A stretch of DNA of 56,447 nucleotides, from the NCBI RefSeq assembly GCF_009932375.1, contig NZ_BLJG01000029.1, positions 1-56,447 of the forward strand, in the 5' to 3' direction. The notes beneath the pieces are model-generated. The model was not told where the DNA came from and made no database searches. It saw only the letters and a program-made list of their open reading frames with translations. Below are positions 33,466 through 41,735 of the stretch, piece by piece. Made by a program: the position numbers and the translations under genes. Source of the stretch: Pseudomonas juntendi (GTDB lineage Bacteria; Pseudomonadota; Gammaproteobacteria; Pseudomonadales; Pseudomonadaceae). The first letter of the stretch is position 1. Every line of letters starts with the position of its first letter.

Positions 33466-34179
33466 ATGGATTGGAATGTTTTTCTGCTGCGCGTCAGTGT
33501 CGCGCTGCTGCTAGGGGCGCTGATCGGCGCCGAACGCCAGTTGCGCCAGCGCCTGACCGGGCTGCGCACCAATGCACTGGTCAGTACCGGGGCCTGCCTG
33601 TTCGTGCTGATGACCCAGGCAGTGCCCGGCATGGCCGCTGCCGATGCCTCACGCGTTGCCGCTTATGTGGTCTCGGGCATTGGTTTTCTCGGCGGCGGGG
33701 TGATCATGCGCGACGGCTTCAATGTGCGCGGCCTGAATACCGCCGCCACCCTGTGGTGCACGGCAGCGGTCGGTGTCCTGTGCAGCCTGGGGCTCTTGCT
33801 GGAGGCCGCGCTCGGCAGCCTAGTGGTGCTGTGCGCGAACATTCTGCTGCGCGACATCGCCCAACGCCTTGACCGCCAGGGCGTGGTGCCCGCCAGCGAG
33901 CACGAACAGCATTTCGAAGTGCGCATCGTCTGCCGCGCCGAGGACGAGATCCAGGTGCGCAGCCTGATGCTGCACAGCCTGGCCGAACCGCAGCTACGCC
34001 TGCAGTCGCTGCAAAGTGCCGACCTGGACAACCCGGCCAGGCTTGAGGTGCGTGCAGAGCTGTTGGGCACCGCCCAGGCACCGGCGCAGTTGGAGCGCCT
34101 GGTCAGCCGGGTCAGCCTGGAAAAGGGCGTGAGTTCGGTGCGTTGGCAACTCCAGCAACAGGTGCTGGCCGTGGATTGA
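33466..34179 (+). CDS. mgtC: MgtC/SapB family membrane protein
   Basis: 237 residues. Four to five N-terminal membrane helices carry the family signature: LLGALIGAERQLRQRLTGLR, then LVSTGACLFVLM, GIGFLGGGVIMRDGFNVRGL and TAATLWCTAAVG. A C-terminal ACT-like cytoplasmic domain follows, with HFEVRIVC and a final beta strand. The protein supports growth at low magnesium and inhibits the F-type ATP synthase in Salmonella; whether this one does is untested. Preceded by a long leader. Confidence 0.9.
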   Translation: MDWNVFLLRVSVALLLGALIGAERQLRQRLTGLRTNALVSTGACLFVLMTQAVPGMAAADASRVAAYVVSGIGFLGGGVIMRDGFNVRGLNTAATLWCTAAVGVLCSLGLLLEAALGSLVVLCANILLRDIAQRLDRQGVVPASEHEQHFEVRIVCRAEDEIQVRSLMLHSLAEPQLRLQSLQSADLDNPARLEVRAELLGTAQAPAQLERLVSRVSLEKGVSSVRWQLQQQVLAVD

Positions 34180-34286
34180 GCGCCACCGGGTTCGCTGCCG
34201 GTGATGAAAAAGATTAAACCTTTGCCCTGCCCCGCCCCTCAACCGTACGCGACACTGAGGTCGCGCCAAGGTTTAAGGAGTGAAGC

Positions 34287-34787
34287 ATGAGCAGTATTTT
34301 CATCAAGCGTGTCGGGTTATCGATGGTGCTGGGTCTGGTATCGGCCCACACGCTGGCAGCCAGCTCCAATGATTTCGTCGATGCAGCGGTCGAATCCGGC
34401 ATCGCCGAAGTGGTTACCGGCAACCTGGCCCAGGAAAAAAGCCAGAACGCAGAGATCAAGACCTTCGCCCAGCAAATGGTCACCGACCATACCCAGGCCA
34501 ATCAGAAGCTCGGCGACATCGCCCGTAAACTGGATATTTCGGTACCCGACGACGCGGCGATGACCGACAAGGTCAAGAAGATGATCCTGGAATGGCGTGA
34601 CGAGTCGTTCGACAAGTCTTACCTCAACAACCAGGTCGATGCGCACGAGAAAGCGGTCGAGCTGTTCAAGAAAGAAGCTGCGTCCTCCGATAAGGCTGAG
34701 CTGAAGGCCTTCGCCAGCGAAACCCTGCCCAAGCTGGAACAGCACCTGGAGCACGCCAAGGCACTACAGGCCAAACACGCCAAGTGA
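34287..34787 (+). CDS. DUF4142 periplasmic protein
   Basis: 166 residues with a signal peptide ending near HTLAAS (residue 25). The helical ferritin-like DUF4142 domain follows: FVDAAVESGIAEVVTGNLA, KTFAQQMVTDHTQANQKL and LPKLEQHLEHAKAL. The family is implicated in stress or oxidant tolerance but is functionally undefined. AAGGAG lies 8 bp ahead of the ATG. The next small gene follows 14 bp later and is probably co-transcribed. Confidence 0.85.
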   Translation: MSSIFIKRVGLSMVLGLVSAHTLAASSNDFVDAAVESGIAEVVTGNLAQEKSQNAEIKTFAQQMVTDHTQANQKLGDIARKLDISVPDDAAMTDKVKKMILEWRDESFDKSYLNNQVDAHEKAVELFKKEAASSDKAELKAFASETLPKLEQHLEHAKALQAKHAK

Positions 34788-34801
34788 ACGTGAGGTTCGA
34801 C

Positions 34802-35053
34802 ATGAGTAACGATGCACTGAAAAGCGAAGTACTCACCCGTCTGCTGCATGCTCACCCACAGGGGCTGGGCAAGGAAGTGCTGGACAACTATCGTGGCGAG
34901 AAGGCCGTTGCAGGCATGCTCAAGACCCTGCAGGACGACGGCCTGATTCATGATGGCAGCGTGGTGGTCAGCAGTGACCACCAAATCAGCCTCCAGTACC
35001 CCATCAAGCTGTCGGCGGCCGGTGTGGACGCCGCCAGGCGGGCCGAGGGCTAA
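34802..35053 (+). CDS. small hypothetical protein, winged-helix-like
   Basis: 83 residues from the ATG at 34802 (GAGG upstream); an in-frame GTG at 34784 is less likely. The sequence NDALKSEVLTRLLHAHPQGL, then AGMLKTLQDDGLIHDGSVVV and LTAAGVDAARR-like ending (LSAAGVDAARR) looks like a small winged-helix fold. I do not recognise the family. Located in the same run as the DUF4142 gene. Confidence 0.65.
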   Translation: MSNDALKSEVLTRLLHAHPQGLGKEVLDNYRGEKAVAGMLKTLQDDGLIHDGSVVVSSDHQISLQYPIKLSAAGVDAARRAEG

Positions 35054-35115
35054 GCGCTGGCAAACCGGGGATTTGCGCCGACTGGTCTCACAGGCCGGGC
35101 AAATCCCTCGGTAAA

Positions 35116-35145
35116 CCCGCCAGCCCATTTCGCTCAGCTGGCGGG
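35116..35145. terminator. terminator between convergent small genes
   Basis: CCCGCCAGC (35116-35124) and GCTGGCGGG (35137-35145) form a perfect 9-bp stem with a 12-nt loop. ATTTCTT follows on the plus strand. It separates the plus-strand 83-aa gene from the minus-strand small gene ending at 35152. Confidence 0.7.
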
Positions 35146-35151
35146 CATTCC

Positions 35152-35313
35152 CTATTTCTTCTCCACATCCCTGGGTGGTTTGGCGGGGCCCTGCGGGTCA
35201 ACCTGCGGATCGTCGAGGTCCGGCGAATCCGGGTCGAAACCCAGGTCACTCTGCTTGTCCGCCTGCTCCGACGAGTGGGGCCCCTGTTTGTGCGGTGGTT
35301 GTTTATCAGGCAT
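35152..35313 (-). CDS. small acidic, proline-rich hypothetical protein
   Basis: 53 residues from the ATG at 35313 (AAGGAG upstream). It starts MPDKQPPHKQGPHSSEQADK and continues with DPDSPDLDDPQVDPQGPAKP. It is very polar and probably disordered; function unknown. A good ribosome site, core-like codon use and the adjacent terminator support it as a real gene. It lies 55 bp downstream of the KfrA-like gene on the same strand. Confidence 0.65.
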   Translation of the reverse strand: MPDKQPPHKQGPHSSEQADKQSDLGFDPDSPDLDDPQVDPQGPAKPPRDVEKK

Positions 35314-35368
35314 AGCGCTATCTCCTTGAGGTGTTTAGGGAAGAAAGCGCTGCCACGAAAAAGTTTGA

Positions 35369-36355
35369 TCAACCTGCTGCTTCGGCCACCCGCGCCCGAC
35401 ACTGCGCCAACGCCTCGTCACGCTCGCGCAGTTGTTCCTCGAAGTGTTTCAACTGCCGTGCTTGCTCGGCACACAGCTCGCGCCGCTGTTCCAGGCTCTG
35501 TGCCTGGGTCTCCAATTGCCGGCGCATTTCCTCACTGGCGCCCTGCGCCTGCGCCAGGATCGTGCGCAAACCCTGGATCTGCGCATCACGTAGCTCCAGC
35601 AATTCCCCCTGCGCCCGGCATTCGCTGGCCACTTGGCGGTGCTCACCGAGCAAGCGCTCGTTATCGCGGTGCAGGCGGGTCAGTTCGTCCTGCTTGACGA
35701 TCATGCCCTGCTGCAATTGGCGCACTTCCACCTGCAACTGCTGCAATTGCGCCTCGTGCCGGCGTTGTTCCTGCTCGCGCTGCTCACGGCTGGCGCTGCG
35801 GTAATGCTCGAGGGCGTCGCGGGCATGGCGGTGCTTGTCTTCCAGTGACTGGATCTGCTCGTCCTTGTCTGCCAGGCGCAGCTGCAGTTCGCCCAGCGAC
35901 TGGTTGAGGCTCGCACTGCGTAGCTGTTCGGCCTGCAACGTACTTTGCGTGGACAGCAGCCGCTCGGATTCGGCAGCCAGTGCCGCGGCATCGATCTGGT
36001 GCTGCTGATGCGCTGCGGCCAGGGCTTGCTGCGCGCTTTCGAGCTGCGCCTGCAGCTGTTCACGCTGCTGGGTAAACGTGCTTTCGGCCTGCTCGATGGT
36101 CAGATCGGCCTCGTCCTGCAACTGGGTCGCCAATTGCCCAACCATGCGGGCCAGCACCTCACTCAATGCAACGCCACCTTCCGCGGCAACCGGCTGCTGG
36201 CCGTTCAGCTCCTTGAGGTAGCGGTGAATGGTGGTCTTCGAGCCGGTATTGCCCAGTTCGATACGAATGGCATCGATGCTGGGGTTTTCGCCCCGGGCTA
36301 TCAGCGCCTGGCGTGCCTGCTGCACCACCACCTTGTTTATGCCGCCCCGGGCCAT
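35369..36355 (-). CDS. KfrA-like coiled-coil DNA-binding protein
   Basis: 328 residues from the ATG at 36355 (AGGAGC upstream); an in-frame extension to 36460 exists but is unlikely. Residues 1-60 (NKVVVQQARQALIARGENPS, GNTGSKTTIHRYLKEL) match the N-terminal DNA-binding domain of plasmid KfrA and related chromosomal proteins. From about residue 80 to the end is one long coiled coil rich in Gln, Glu and Arg. KfrA is an autorepressor and nucleoid-like protein in plasmid partitioning; a chromosomal organiser role is plausible. Direct repeats lie at its promoter. Confidence 0.8.
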   Translation of the reverse strand: MARGGINKVVVQQARQALIARGENPSIDAIRIELGNTGSKTTIHRYLKELNGQQPVAAEGGVALSEVLARMVGQLATQLQDEADLTIEQAESTFTQQREQLQAQLESAQQALAAAHQQHQIDAAALAAESERLLSTQSTLQAEQLRSASLNQSLGELQLRLADKDEQIQSLEDKHRHARDALEHYRSASREQREQEQRRHEAQLQQLQVEVRQLQQGMIVKQDELTRLHRDNERLLGEHRQVASECRAQGELLELRDAQIQGLRTILAQAQGASEEMRRQLETQAQSLEQRRELCAEQARQLKHFEEQLRERDEALAQCRARVAEAAG

Positions 36356-36372
36356 GAGTGCTCCTACAATTT

Positions 36373-36406
36373 CGTACTGTGTTATGTAGCATGTAATTAC
36401 GTACTG
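36373..36406. promoter_or_regulatory. CGTACTG direct repeats upstream of the KfrA-like gene
   Basis: CGTACTG occurs at 36373-36379 and 36400-36406, 27 bp apart start to start. The AT-rich sequence between includes GTTATGTAGCATGTAATTAC. It is 18-51 bp upstream of the start and suits autorepression as known for KfrA. Confidence 0.45.
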
Positions 36407-36607
36407 ATTATGCCAATACCGGCTTTGGTCAGTAAAGGTTTTCTCACATGGAATAATCACGGCTTATCGCATGTGAGGGGTGAATTTGTGGGTTTGGTAG
36501 TGCTGGCAGCGGTACGAAGCTCTGCAACCACCCGCCTTGTGTCCCAGGCGCTTTGCCGCCACCATGAACGTCCGGTTCCTGCCCCTGCGAAAAAGCACCC
36601 GAAACAC

Positions 36608-37065
36608 ATGACCCTGGATAACTACAAGGCAATTGCCGACAGCATCGCGCTGTTGCTGTACCCGCACGCGGAAGTCATCGTCCACGACCTGCGCAGCCAG
36701 ACATCATTGGTTGCTGGCCCGAAAATGATCCCGCACTGGCGCGCTCGCTACAGGCGGGTGAGATCATCGAAGTGCAGGCGCGCGAAACCCTTTCCGACGG
36801 CACCGCCGGTGGCATCGAGCCAGGTGCTGTCAGCTTCCCGCTGTGCCAGGCGCTGGTCACCGGGACGGTGCTGGTCAGCGAGGACGAAATCCGTGCGGCG
36901 ATGCGCGACATCGCCCGCCACGAGCGCTGGATCATCGAAGGCGCTGCGGCAGTTGCCGTCGCCGGCATGCAGAAACTGGCCAGGCAGTACCAAGGCAAGC
37001 GAGTTGCGGTGGTCCTGTGTGGCCGCAACATTGTCCTGGACAAGTTTCTCGAAGCGGTCGGGTGA
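36608..37065 (+). pseudogene. chimeric relic: YheO/DauR-type regulator start fused to a threonine/serine dehydratase end
   Basis: From the ATG at 36608 the first about 34 codons (LDNYKAIADSIALLLYPHAE, VIVHDLRSQTS) match the start of YheO-PAS regulators. Near 36703-36712 the homology stops. In a different frame the text becomes IGCWPENDPALARSLQAGE, then EVQARETLSDGTAGGIEPGA, and ends CGRNIVLDKFLEAVG. This is the C-terminal third of a PLP-dependent threonine/serine dehydratase. The two genes were probably neighbours and a deletion joined them out of frame. No complete dehydratase or regulator remains in the window. Confidence 0.75.
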
Positions 37066-37077
37066 CAGCTGACGCCA

Positions 37078-37100
37078 GGGCCCGGCATAGCGCCGGGCCC
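37078..37100. terminator. hairpin between the dehydratase relic and codA
   Basis: GGGCCCGGC (37078-37086) and GCCGGGCCC (37092-37100) make a perfect 9-bp stem with a 5-nt loop. It lies 13 bp after the codA stop and 12 bp after the relic's stop, so it could end both transcripts. No T tract. Confidence 0.6.
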
Positions 37101-37113
37101 CAACCTCAACCGC

Positions 37114-38352
37114 TCAGAGCAGGCGCTGCACCTGGGCTGGCGTACGCTGCATCAGCACCTTGCCATGGCGCACCGAGACCAGCGCATGCCCCTGGCTGCG
37201 CACCATCTCGTAGTCATCGGGTGCCGACAGCAGCAACAGGTTGGCTGGGCGCCCCACCTCGATGCCATAGTGCTCCCCAAGGTTCAGGGTGCGGGCGCTG
37301 TTGTCCGTGATCAGGTCCAGGCAACGCTGCAAGTCTTCGTAGCCGAGCATGTGGCAGATGTGCAGCCCGGCCTCGAGAATGCGCAGGATGTTGCCGTTGC
37401 CCAGCGGGTACCACGGGTCCACGATGGAGTCCTGGCCAAAGCACACGTTCATGCCGGCGCGGTCGATTTCGGCTACCCGGGTAACCCCACGGCGCTTGGG
37501 GTAGTTGTCGAAGCGCCCTTGCAAGTGGATGCTTTCGGTTGGGCAGGACACGAAGTTGATGCCCGACAGCTTCAACAGGCGGAACAGCTTGTAGCAGTAA
37601 GCGTTGTCATACGAACCCATCGCCACGGTATGGCTGGCGGTGACCCGGGCGCCCATGCCACGCACCCGGGCTTCCTCGGCCAGAACTTCAAGAAAACGTG
37701 ACTGCGGGTCGTCGGTTTCGTCGCAGTGCACGTCTACCAGGCAGCCGCTGCGCTCGGCCAGGTCCATCAGGAATTTTATCGACGACACGCCCTGGTCGCG
37801 GGTGTTCTCGAAATGCGGAATGCCCCCCACCACGTCGGCACCAATGGCCACCGCTTCGGTCATCAATGCCCTGCCGTTGGCATACGACTCGATGCCTTCC
37901 TGCGGAAACGCGACGATCTGCAGGTCGACCAGCCCGCGGACTTCGTCGCGTACCTCGACCATGGCCTTGAGCGCGGTAAGCGTCGGGTCGGTGACATCGA
38001 CATGCGTGCGCACATGCTGGATACCGTGGTCCACCAGCATGCCAATGGTTTTCTTCGCGCGGGCCTTGATGTCATCGTGGGTGGTGAACTGCTTGCGCTC
38101 GGCCCAGCATTCGATGCCCTCGAACAGCGTACCGCTCATGTTCCACCTCGGCTCACCGGCCGTCAGGGTGGCGTCAAGGTGGATGTGCGGCTCGACAAAG
38201 GGCGCTACCACCAAGTTCTGTGCAGCGTCCAGGTCGCCGGGCGCCTGCGCCACTGCATTGGCCTGCGGCACGATTGCGCTGATGCGCTCGCCAGCAAGTT
38301 CAATGCGGAACAAGCCGGGTTTGCCGCGCAGCCGGGCGTTGATGATGTTCAT
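37114..38352 (-). CDS. codA: cytosine deaminase
   Basis: 412 residues of the amidohydrolase superfamily. Metal ligands are visible in VEPHIHLDATL, LVDVHCDETDDP and NVCFGQDSIVDPWYPLGNG, which match CodA. SHTVAMGSYD carries a further histidine. It converts cytosine to uracil and ammonia. It lies 4 bp downstream of a PucR-type regulator gene and after codB on the same strand, so the three form an operon for cytosine uptake and use. Confidence 0.93.
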   Translation of the reverse strand: MNIINARLRGKPGLFRIELAGERISAIVPQANAVAQAPGDLDAAQNLVVAPFVEPHIHLDATLTAGEPRWNMSGTLFEGIECWAERKQFTTHDDIKARAKKTIGMLVDHGIQHVRTHVDVTDPTLTALKAMVEVRDEVRGLVDLQIVAFPQEGIESYANGRALMTEAVAIGADVVGGIPHFENTRDQGVSSIKFLMDLAERSGCLVDVHCDETDDPQSRFLEVLAEEARVRGMGARVTASHTVAMGSYDNAYCYKLFRLLKLSGINFVSCPTESIHLQGRFDNYPKRRGVTRVAEIDRAGMNVCFGQDSIVDPWYPLGNGNILRILEAGLHICHMLGYEDLQRCLDLITDNSARTLNLGEHYGIEVGRPANLLLLSAPDDYEMVRSQGHALVSVRHGKVLMQRTPAQVQRLL

Positions 38353-38356
38353 GCGG

Positions 38357-39574
38357 TTACTCCTTGCCGTGGGCTTCGCTCATGCGCCATACCAACATGG
38401 CGACCGAAGCATTCATGCGAAAAAGCGGGTCGTCGATCGACTGCCCGCTCAGTTGTTCGATGCGCTGTATGCGCTGATTGACAGTGTTACGGTGCAGGCC
38501 CAGGCGCTGGGCGGCTTTGAGGCTGTTGCCATTTTCCATGAGCAAGGCGTCGAGGGTGTGGACCAATGCAGTGGCTTGCTTGCGCCCTGGTGCCAGCAGC
38601 GGGCCAAGGGTACGGCTGACGAAATCGTCGATCAGCGAGCGGTCGACGATGCCCTGTAGCAAGCGCAGCACGCCCAGCTCACTGAAATTGCAGTAACCAC
38701 TGGCCGGGCGCAGGTGCCGGGCCACATCCAGTGCCTGGCGCGCTTCATTCAAGGCCTGGCGGTAGTGTGCACAGTCTTCGGCAAGGCTGGAAAGCCCCAT
38801 GTACAGGCTCAGCTCGCCGGCCACCCCTTGCAATTGCCGGTACAACCCGGCCAATCGTTCCGGCAGGTCTTGCGTGTCGGCCAGCAACACCACGAACAGG
38901 TCACCGGGCAGGTGCGCCGTGACGCTGCCCGGCTGCTGCCGGCACCAGGCTTGCAGTTGATCCTCCAGGGCCTGGCGGGTGTGCTGCCAGCGCCGCTCGC
39001 CGAGCGTCAGCCCCAACCGCTGGAACAGCTCATCGACCCCGGCCAGGCGCAAGGCCAGCAGCCGGCGCGGCTCATCCAGCGCCAATTGCAGGTGCGCAGC
39101 GCGCTGCCGGGCAATCGCCAGGCTTGGGTAATCGCCACTGAGCAGTTGGCCGAGGATGTCGTTGCGCGAGCGGCGAACCTGGGTCATCTGCACCAGCGCA
39201 GTACCGATCAAGTGGGTGACCACCACCATTTTCAGGGCGTAAGGCTGTTCGATCAGTGGCAAGCCCAGCTGCTCGGCACGGGCAATCACTGCAGGCGCAA
39301 TGTGCTGGATGAAACTGCCGCCGGTGAGGATTACCAGGCCGGCAATGCCGACGGCGTCGCCGTCTTCGACCAGCGCAAGCAGGTTGGCCTCACCCCGTGG
39401 GTGGTTGATGCCGGTGACGAACACCAGCTCGCCGCCCATCACCCATTCGGCGATACCTTCGTTTTCTGCCACATAAGGCCAGCGTACCCGCCGTTGCAGG
39501 TTGCGCGCCCCGGCGCGCACGCTCATCTCGTGCAGGCCGGGCAGCTGCAGGATTTCTTCCAGCGCCAGGCTCAC
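38357..39574 (-). CDS. PucR/CdaR-like transcriptional regulator
   Basis: 405 residues starting with GTG at 39574, which overlaps the codB stop (GTGA). The N-terminal PucR domain begins LALEEILQLPGLHEMSVRAG and has ELVFVTGINHPRGE. A middle GGDEF-like region follows. The C-terminal helix-turn-helix is SLKAAQRLGLHRNTVNQRIQ, the typical PucR pattern. It probably controls the codB-codA operon in response to a pyrimidine; this is inference from position. Upstream in-frame sequence to 40090 lies inside codB and is not part of this gene. Confidence 0.85.
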   Translation of the reverse strand: MSLALEEILQLPGLHEMSVRAGARNLQRRVRWPYVAENEGIAEWVMGGELVFVTGINHPRGEANLLALVEDGDAVGIAGLVILTGGSFIQHIAPAVIARAEQLGLPLIEQPYALKMVVVTHLIGTALVQMTQVRRSRNDILGQLLSGDYPSLAIARQRAAHLQLALDEPRRLLALRLAGVDELFQRLGLTLGERRWQHTRQALEDQLQAWCRQQPGSVTAHLPGDLFVVLLADTQDLPERLAGLYRQLQGVAGELSLYMGLSSLAEDCAHYRQALNEARQALDVARHLRPASGYCNFSELGVLRLLQGIVDRSLIDDFVSRTLGPLLAPGRKQATALVHTLDALLMENGNSLKAAQRLGLHRNTVNQRIQRIEQLSGQSIDDPLFRMNASVAMLVWRMSEAHGKE

Positions 39575-40833
39575 GGTTCGACGCCCGCCTGGGCCGCTGC
39601 GCGGCGCCCGCCCAGCTCGAGCACGACGATGTAGCACAGCGCCGAGGCGCCGATACCCACCAGCGGTGCCACCCAAGGCGACGCGTAGGCCAGTACGGCG
39701 CCAACGGCGTAGGCCAACAGCCCGACCAGGTTGTAGCGGGGCAGCGTTGCAGTGCGCAGCGCCGGGTATTTGCCACGGTGGCGGTACCAGAAATCGGCCA
39801 TGATCACCCCACCCACCGGCGGAATGATCGAACCCAGCAACACCAGGAACGGGATCAGCATCTCGTACATCCCACCCATGGCCAGCACGATACCCACAGC
39901 GGCCGCCAACAGGGTCGCCGTGCGCCGCCGCTCGCTGCGCAGCAGGTGGCACGCGGCAGCCGAAACGTTGTAGATGGTCGGCCCCTGGATGGTCCACAGG
40001 TTCAGGCACAGCATGACCACTGCGGCAAAGGACAAGCCCTGCAGCATCATCACTTCGACGATATCGGCCTGCTGGTAGACCATGGCGCACCAGGCGCCTG
40101 CCACCACCATCAGGCCGTTGCCCAGCAGGAACGCGACCACACTGGCGCTTACCGCTACCCGCCCGCTGCGCGACAGGCGTGTCCAGTTGGTCGCCTGGGT
40201 GGCGCCGCTGGCAAAGGTGCCGAACACCATGGTCACTGCCGCGGAAAACGTCATGGTCTCATGCGGTACCACCGCCGCCAGGCCGGCGAACCCACCGGCA
40301 TCCCGGGTGGCGATGTACATCGACACCAACAGCAGCACGAACATCAGTGGCACCGAAACCCGGGCCAGCACATCCAGCCCCTTGAAACCGAGGATGGCGG
40401 TGATGCTGAAGCCCAGGCCGAACAGCACCATCAACGGCAGGCTGAAACCCTCTGCCAGGCCAAGCAGCTTGACCAGCACGATCGCCACCGTGGCGGTGCC
40501 CCAGGCGTACCAGCCCAGTTCGGCGAAGCCCAGCAGGAAGTCGGACAGCCGGCTGCCTGCCTCCCCGAAACAGAAACGCCCCATCAACACCGTGTTCAGG
40601 CCGCTACGCGAGGCAATGAAGGCCAACGCGGCGGCATACAGCGCAAGCAAGCTGTTACCGAGGGTGGCGACCCATAGCATGTCGGCGAAACTGAACGCCA
40701 TGCCCAGTTTGCCGCCGGCAAACATGGTGCCGGTGAAGAAGGTGAAACTGAACAGGACCATGGTGATCGGCAGCAGGCCCTTGCGGGCTGATGGCGGCGC
40801 TTCGCTGAGTGGAAATTCGCTGGGTGAGCTCAT
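39571..40833 (-). CDS. codB: cytosine permease-type NCS1 transporter
   Basis: 420 residues from the ATG at 40833, with about 12 membrane helices. The N-terminus is soluble (EFPLSEAPPSARKG), and ARKGLLPITMVLFSFTFFTG resembles the CodB start. Further landmarks are LMGRFCFGEAGSRL, the helix near NLWTIQGPTIYNVSAAAC and IIPPVGGVIMADFWYRHRG. It imports cytosine by proton or sodium symport. With a TPP riboswitch and tenA genes upstream, import of a thiamine pyrimidine (CytX-like) is an alternative. The regulator and codA follow without gaps. Confidence 0.85.
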   Translation of the reverse strand: MSSPSEFPLSEAPPSARKGLLPITMVLFSFTFFTGTMFAGGKLGMAFSFADMLWVATLGNSLLALYAAALAFIASRSGLNTVLMGRFCFGEAGSRLSDFLLGFAELGWYAWGTATVAIVLVKLLGLAEGFSLPLMVLFGLGFSITAILGFKGLDVLARVSVPLMFVLLLVSMYIATRDAGGFAGLAAVVPHETMTFSAAVTMVFGTFASGATQATNWTRLSRSGRVAVSASVVAFLLGNGLMVVAGAWCAMVYQQADIVEVMMLQGLSFAAVVMLCLNLWTIQGPTIYNVSAAACHLLRSERRRTATLLAAAVGIVLAMGGMYEMLIPFLVLLGSIIPPVGGVIMADFWYRHRGKYPALRTATLPRYNLVGLLAYAVGAVLAYASPWVAPLVGIGASALCYIVVLELGGRRAAAQAGVEP

Positions 40834-40880
40834 TGCACGGGGCTCCAGGTTGTAGTTGGGAGCAGCTGGAGCAAGATGCG

Positions 40881-40975
40881 GGCCGCTTTTTGCGGCCGCC
40901 AAACAGCGAAAAAACCGGGCATGCAGCCCATTGGTGAATGTGCACAGTGACCAGTAAAGCCGGGTTTTAGCCCGG
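40881..40975. other. two hairpins in the tenA-codB gap
   Basis: GGCCGC (40881-40886) and GCGGCC (40892-40897) flank TTTTT. CCGGG (40960-40964) and CCCGG (40971-40975) flank a 6-nt loop. The second may be a weak terminator for tenA, and the first lies in the codB leader. No clear codB promoter was fixed in this 236-bp gap. Confidence 0.4.
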
Positions 40976-41069
40976 TGAAAGTGTGCGGCTCGACTTCTTT
41001 TGAGGCATTCATGCACCAAAGCGGTTCTGGGCTGAGTAGTAACCACCCAGCCCGACACCGCATGCAACG

Positions 41070-41735
41070 TTATGCCGCCCCGTCCAGCCCCATCTGCCAG
41101 AAATCCGCTTCCAGGCTGGAGGCCTGGGCGAAAATGGCTGCCAGTTCGGCAAAACGCTGCTCGGTCATGCTGCGTGCTGCCAGCTCGTCGAGGTGCCGGC
41201 GAGCTGCGGCAGCCACGCCCTGGTAGGCTGCACCCGCGTACTCGCCAATCCACTCGCGGTACGGGTGGCCGCTCAAGTCGCCAATCTGCTCGGCCAGGGC
41301 GCGGCCGATTTCGGCATAGCCGACCACGCAGGGGGCCAGTGCCACCTGCAGCTCCAGCAGGTCCCCGGCAGCGCCGCAGTCCAGCACGTAACGGGTATAG
41401 GCCACGGTGGCCTGATGCTCTGGCGCCGCTTCAATGTCGGCCTGGCTCAACCCCCAGCGCGCGCACAGCCGCAGGTGCAGCTCGGTTTCATCGAGAATGG
41501 CCGCCAGCGTGGTCTGTGCGGCACGAATGTCCGCCGGGCGTCGGCTTTTGTAGGCAGCCAGCGCCCAGGCCCGGGCAAACTGGACCAGGAACAGGTAGTC
41601 CTGCACCAGGTAGGTACGAAACGCTTGCTCGCTCAACGTGCCCGCGCCCATCTGCTGCACGAAGTCATGCGTGACATAGCGGGCCCAGGGGCGGTTGGCG
41701 GCGGTTTTCAGGCGCTCGAAGATATCCATGCTCAC
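41070..41735 (-). CDS. tenA: TenA-family thiaminase II, Cys-type
   Basis: 221 residues. It has the TenA core NRPWARYVTHDFVQQM, LVQDYLFLVQFARAWALAAY and the nucleophilic Cys136 in LAPCVVGYAEIG, with the C-terminal glutamate in LEADFWQM. This places it in the TenA_C class, which hydrolyses amino-HMP to HMP for thiamine salvage. Its start overlaps the stop of the second tenA gene by four bases. It is in the TPP-riboswitch transcript. Confidence 0.88.
   Translation of the reverse strand: MSMDIFERLKTAANRPWARYVTHDFVQQMGAGTLSEQAFRTYLVQDYLFLVQFARAWALAAYKSRRPADIRAAQTTLAAILDETELHLRLCARWGLSQADIEAAPEHQATVAYTRYVLDCGAAGDLLELQVALAPCVVGYAEIGRALAEQIGDLSGHPYREWIGEYAGAAYQGVAAAARRHLDELAARSMTEQRFAELAAIFAQASSLEADFWQMGLDGAA

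Noticed and set aside
35945..36607. Plus-strand frame upstream of the chimeric relic
   Set aside because: It is antisense to the KfrA-like coiled-coil gene and its promoter; only the part from 36608 has homology-like sequence.
39575..40090. N-terminal extension of the PucR regulator
   Set aside because: This frame lies inside codB; the GTG at 39574 overlapping the codB stop is the natural start.
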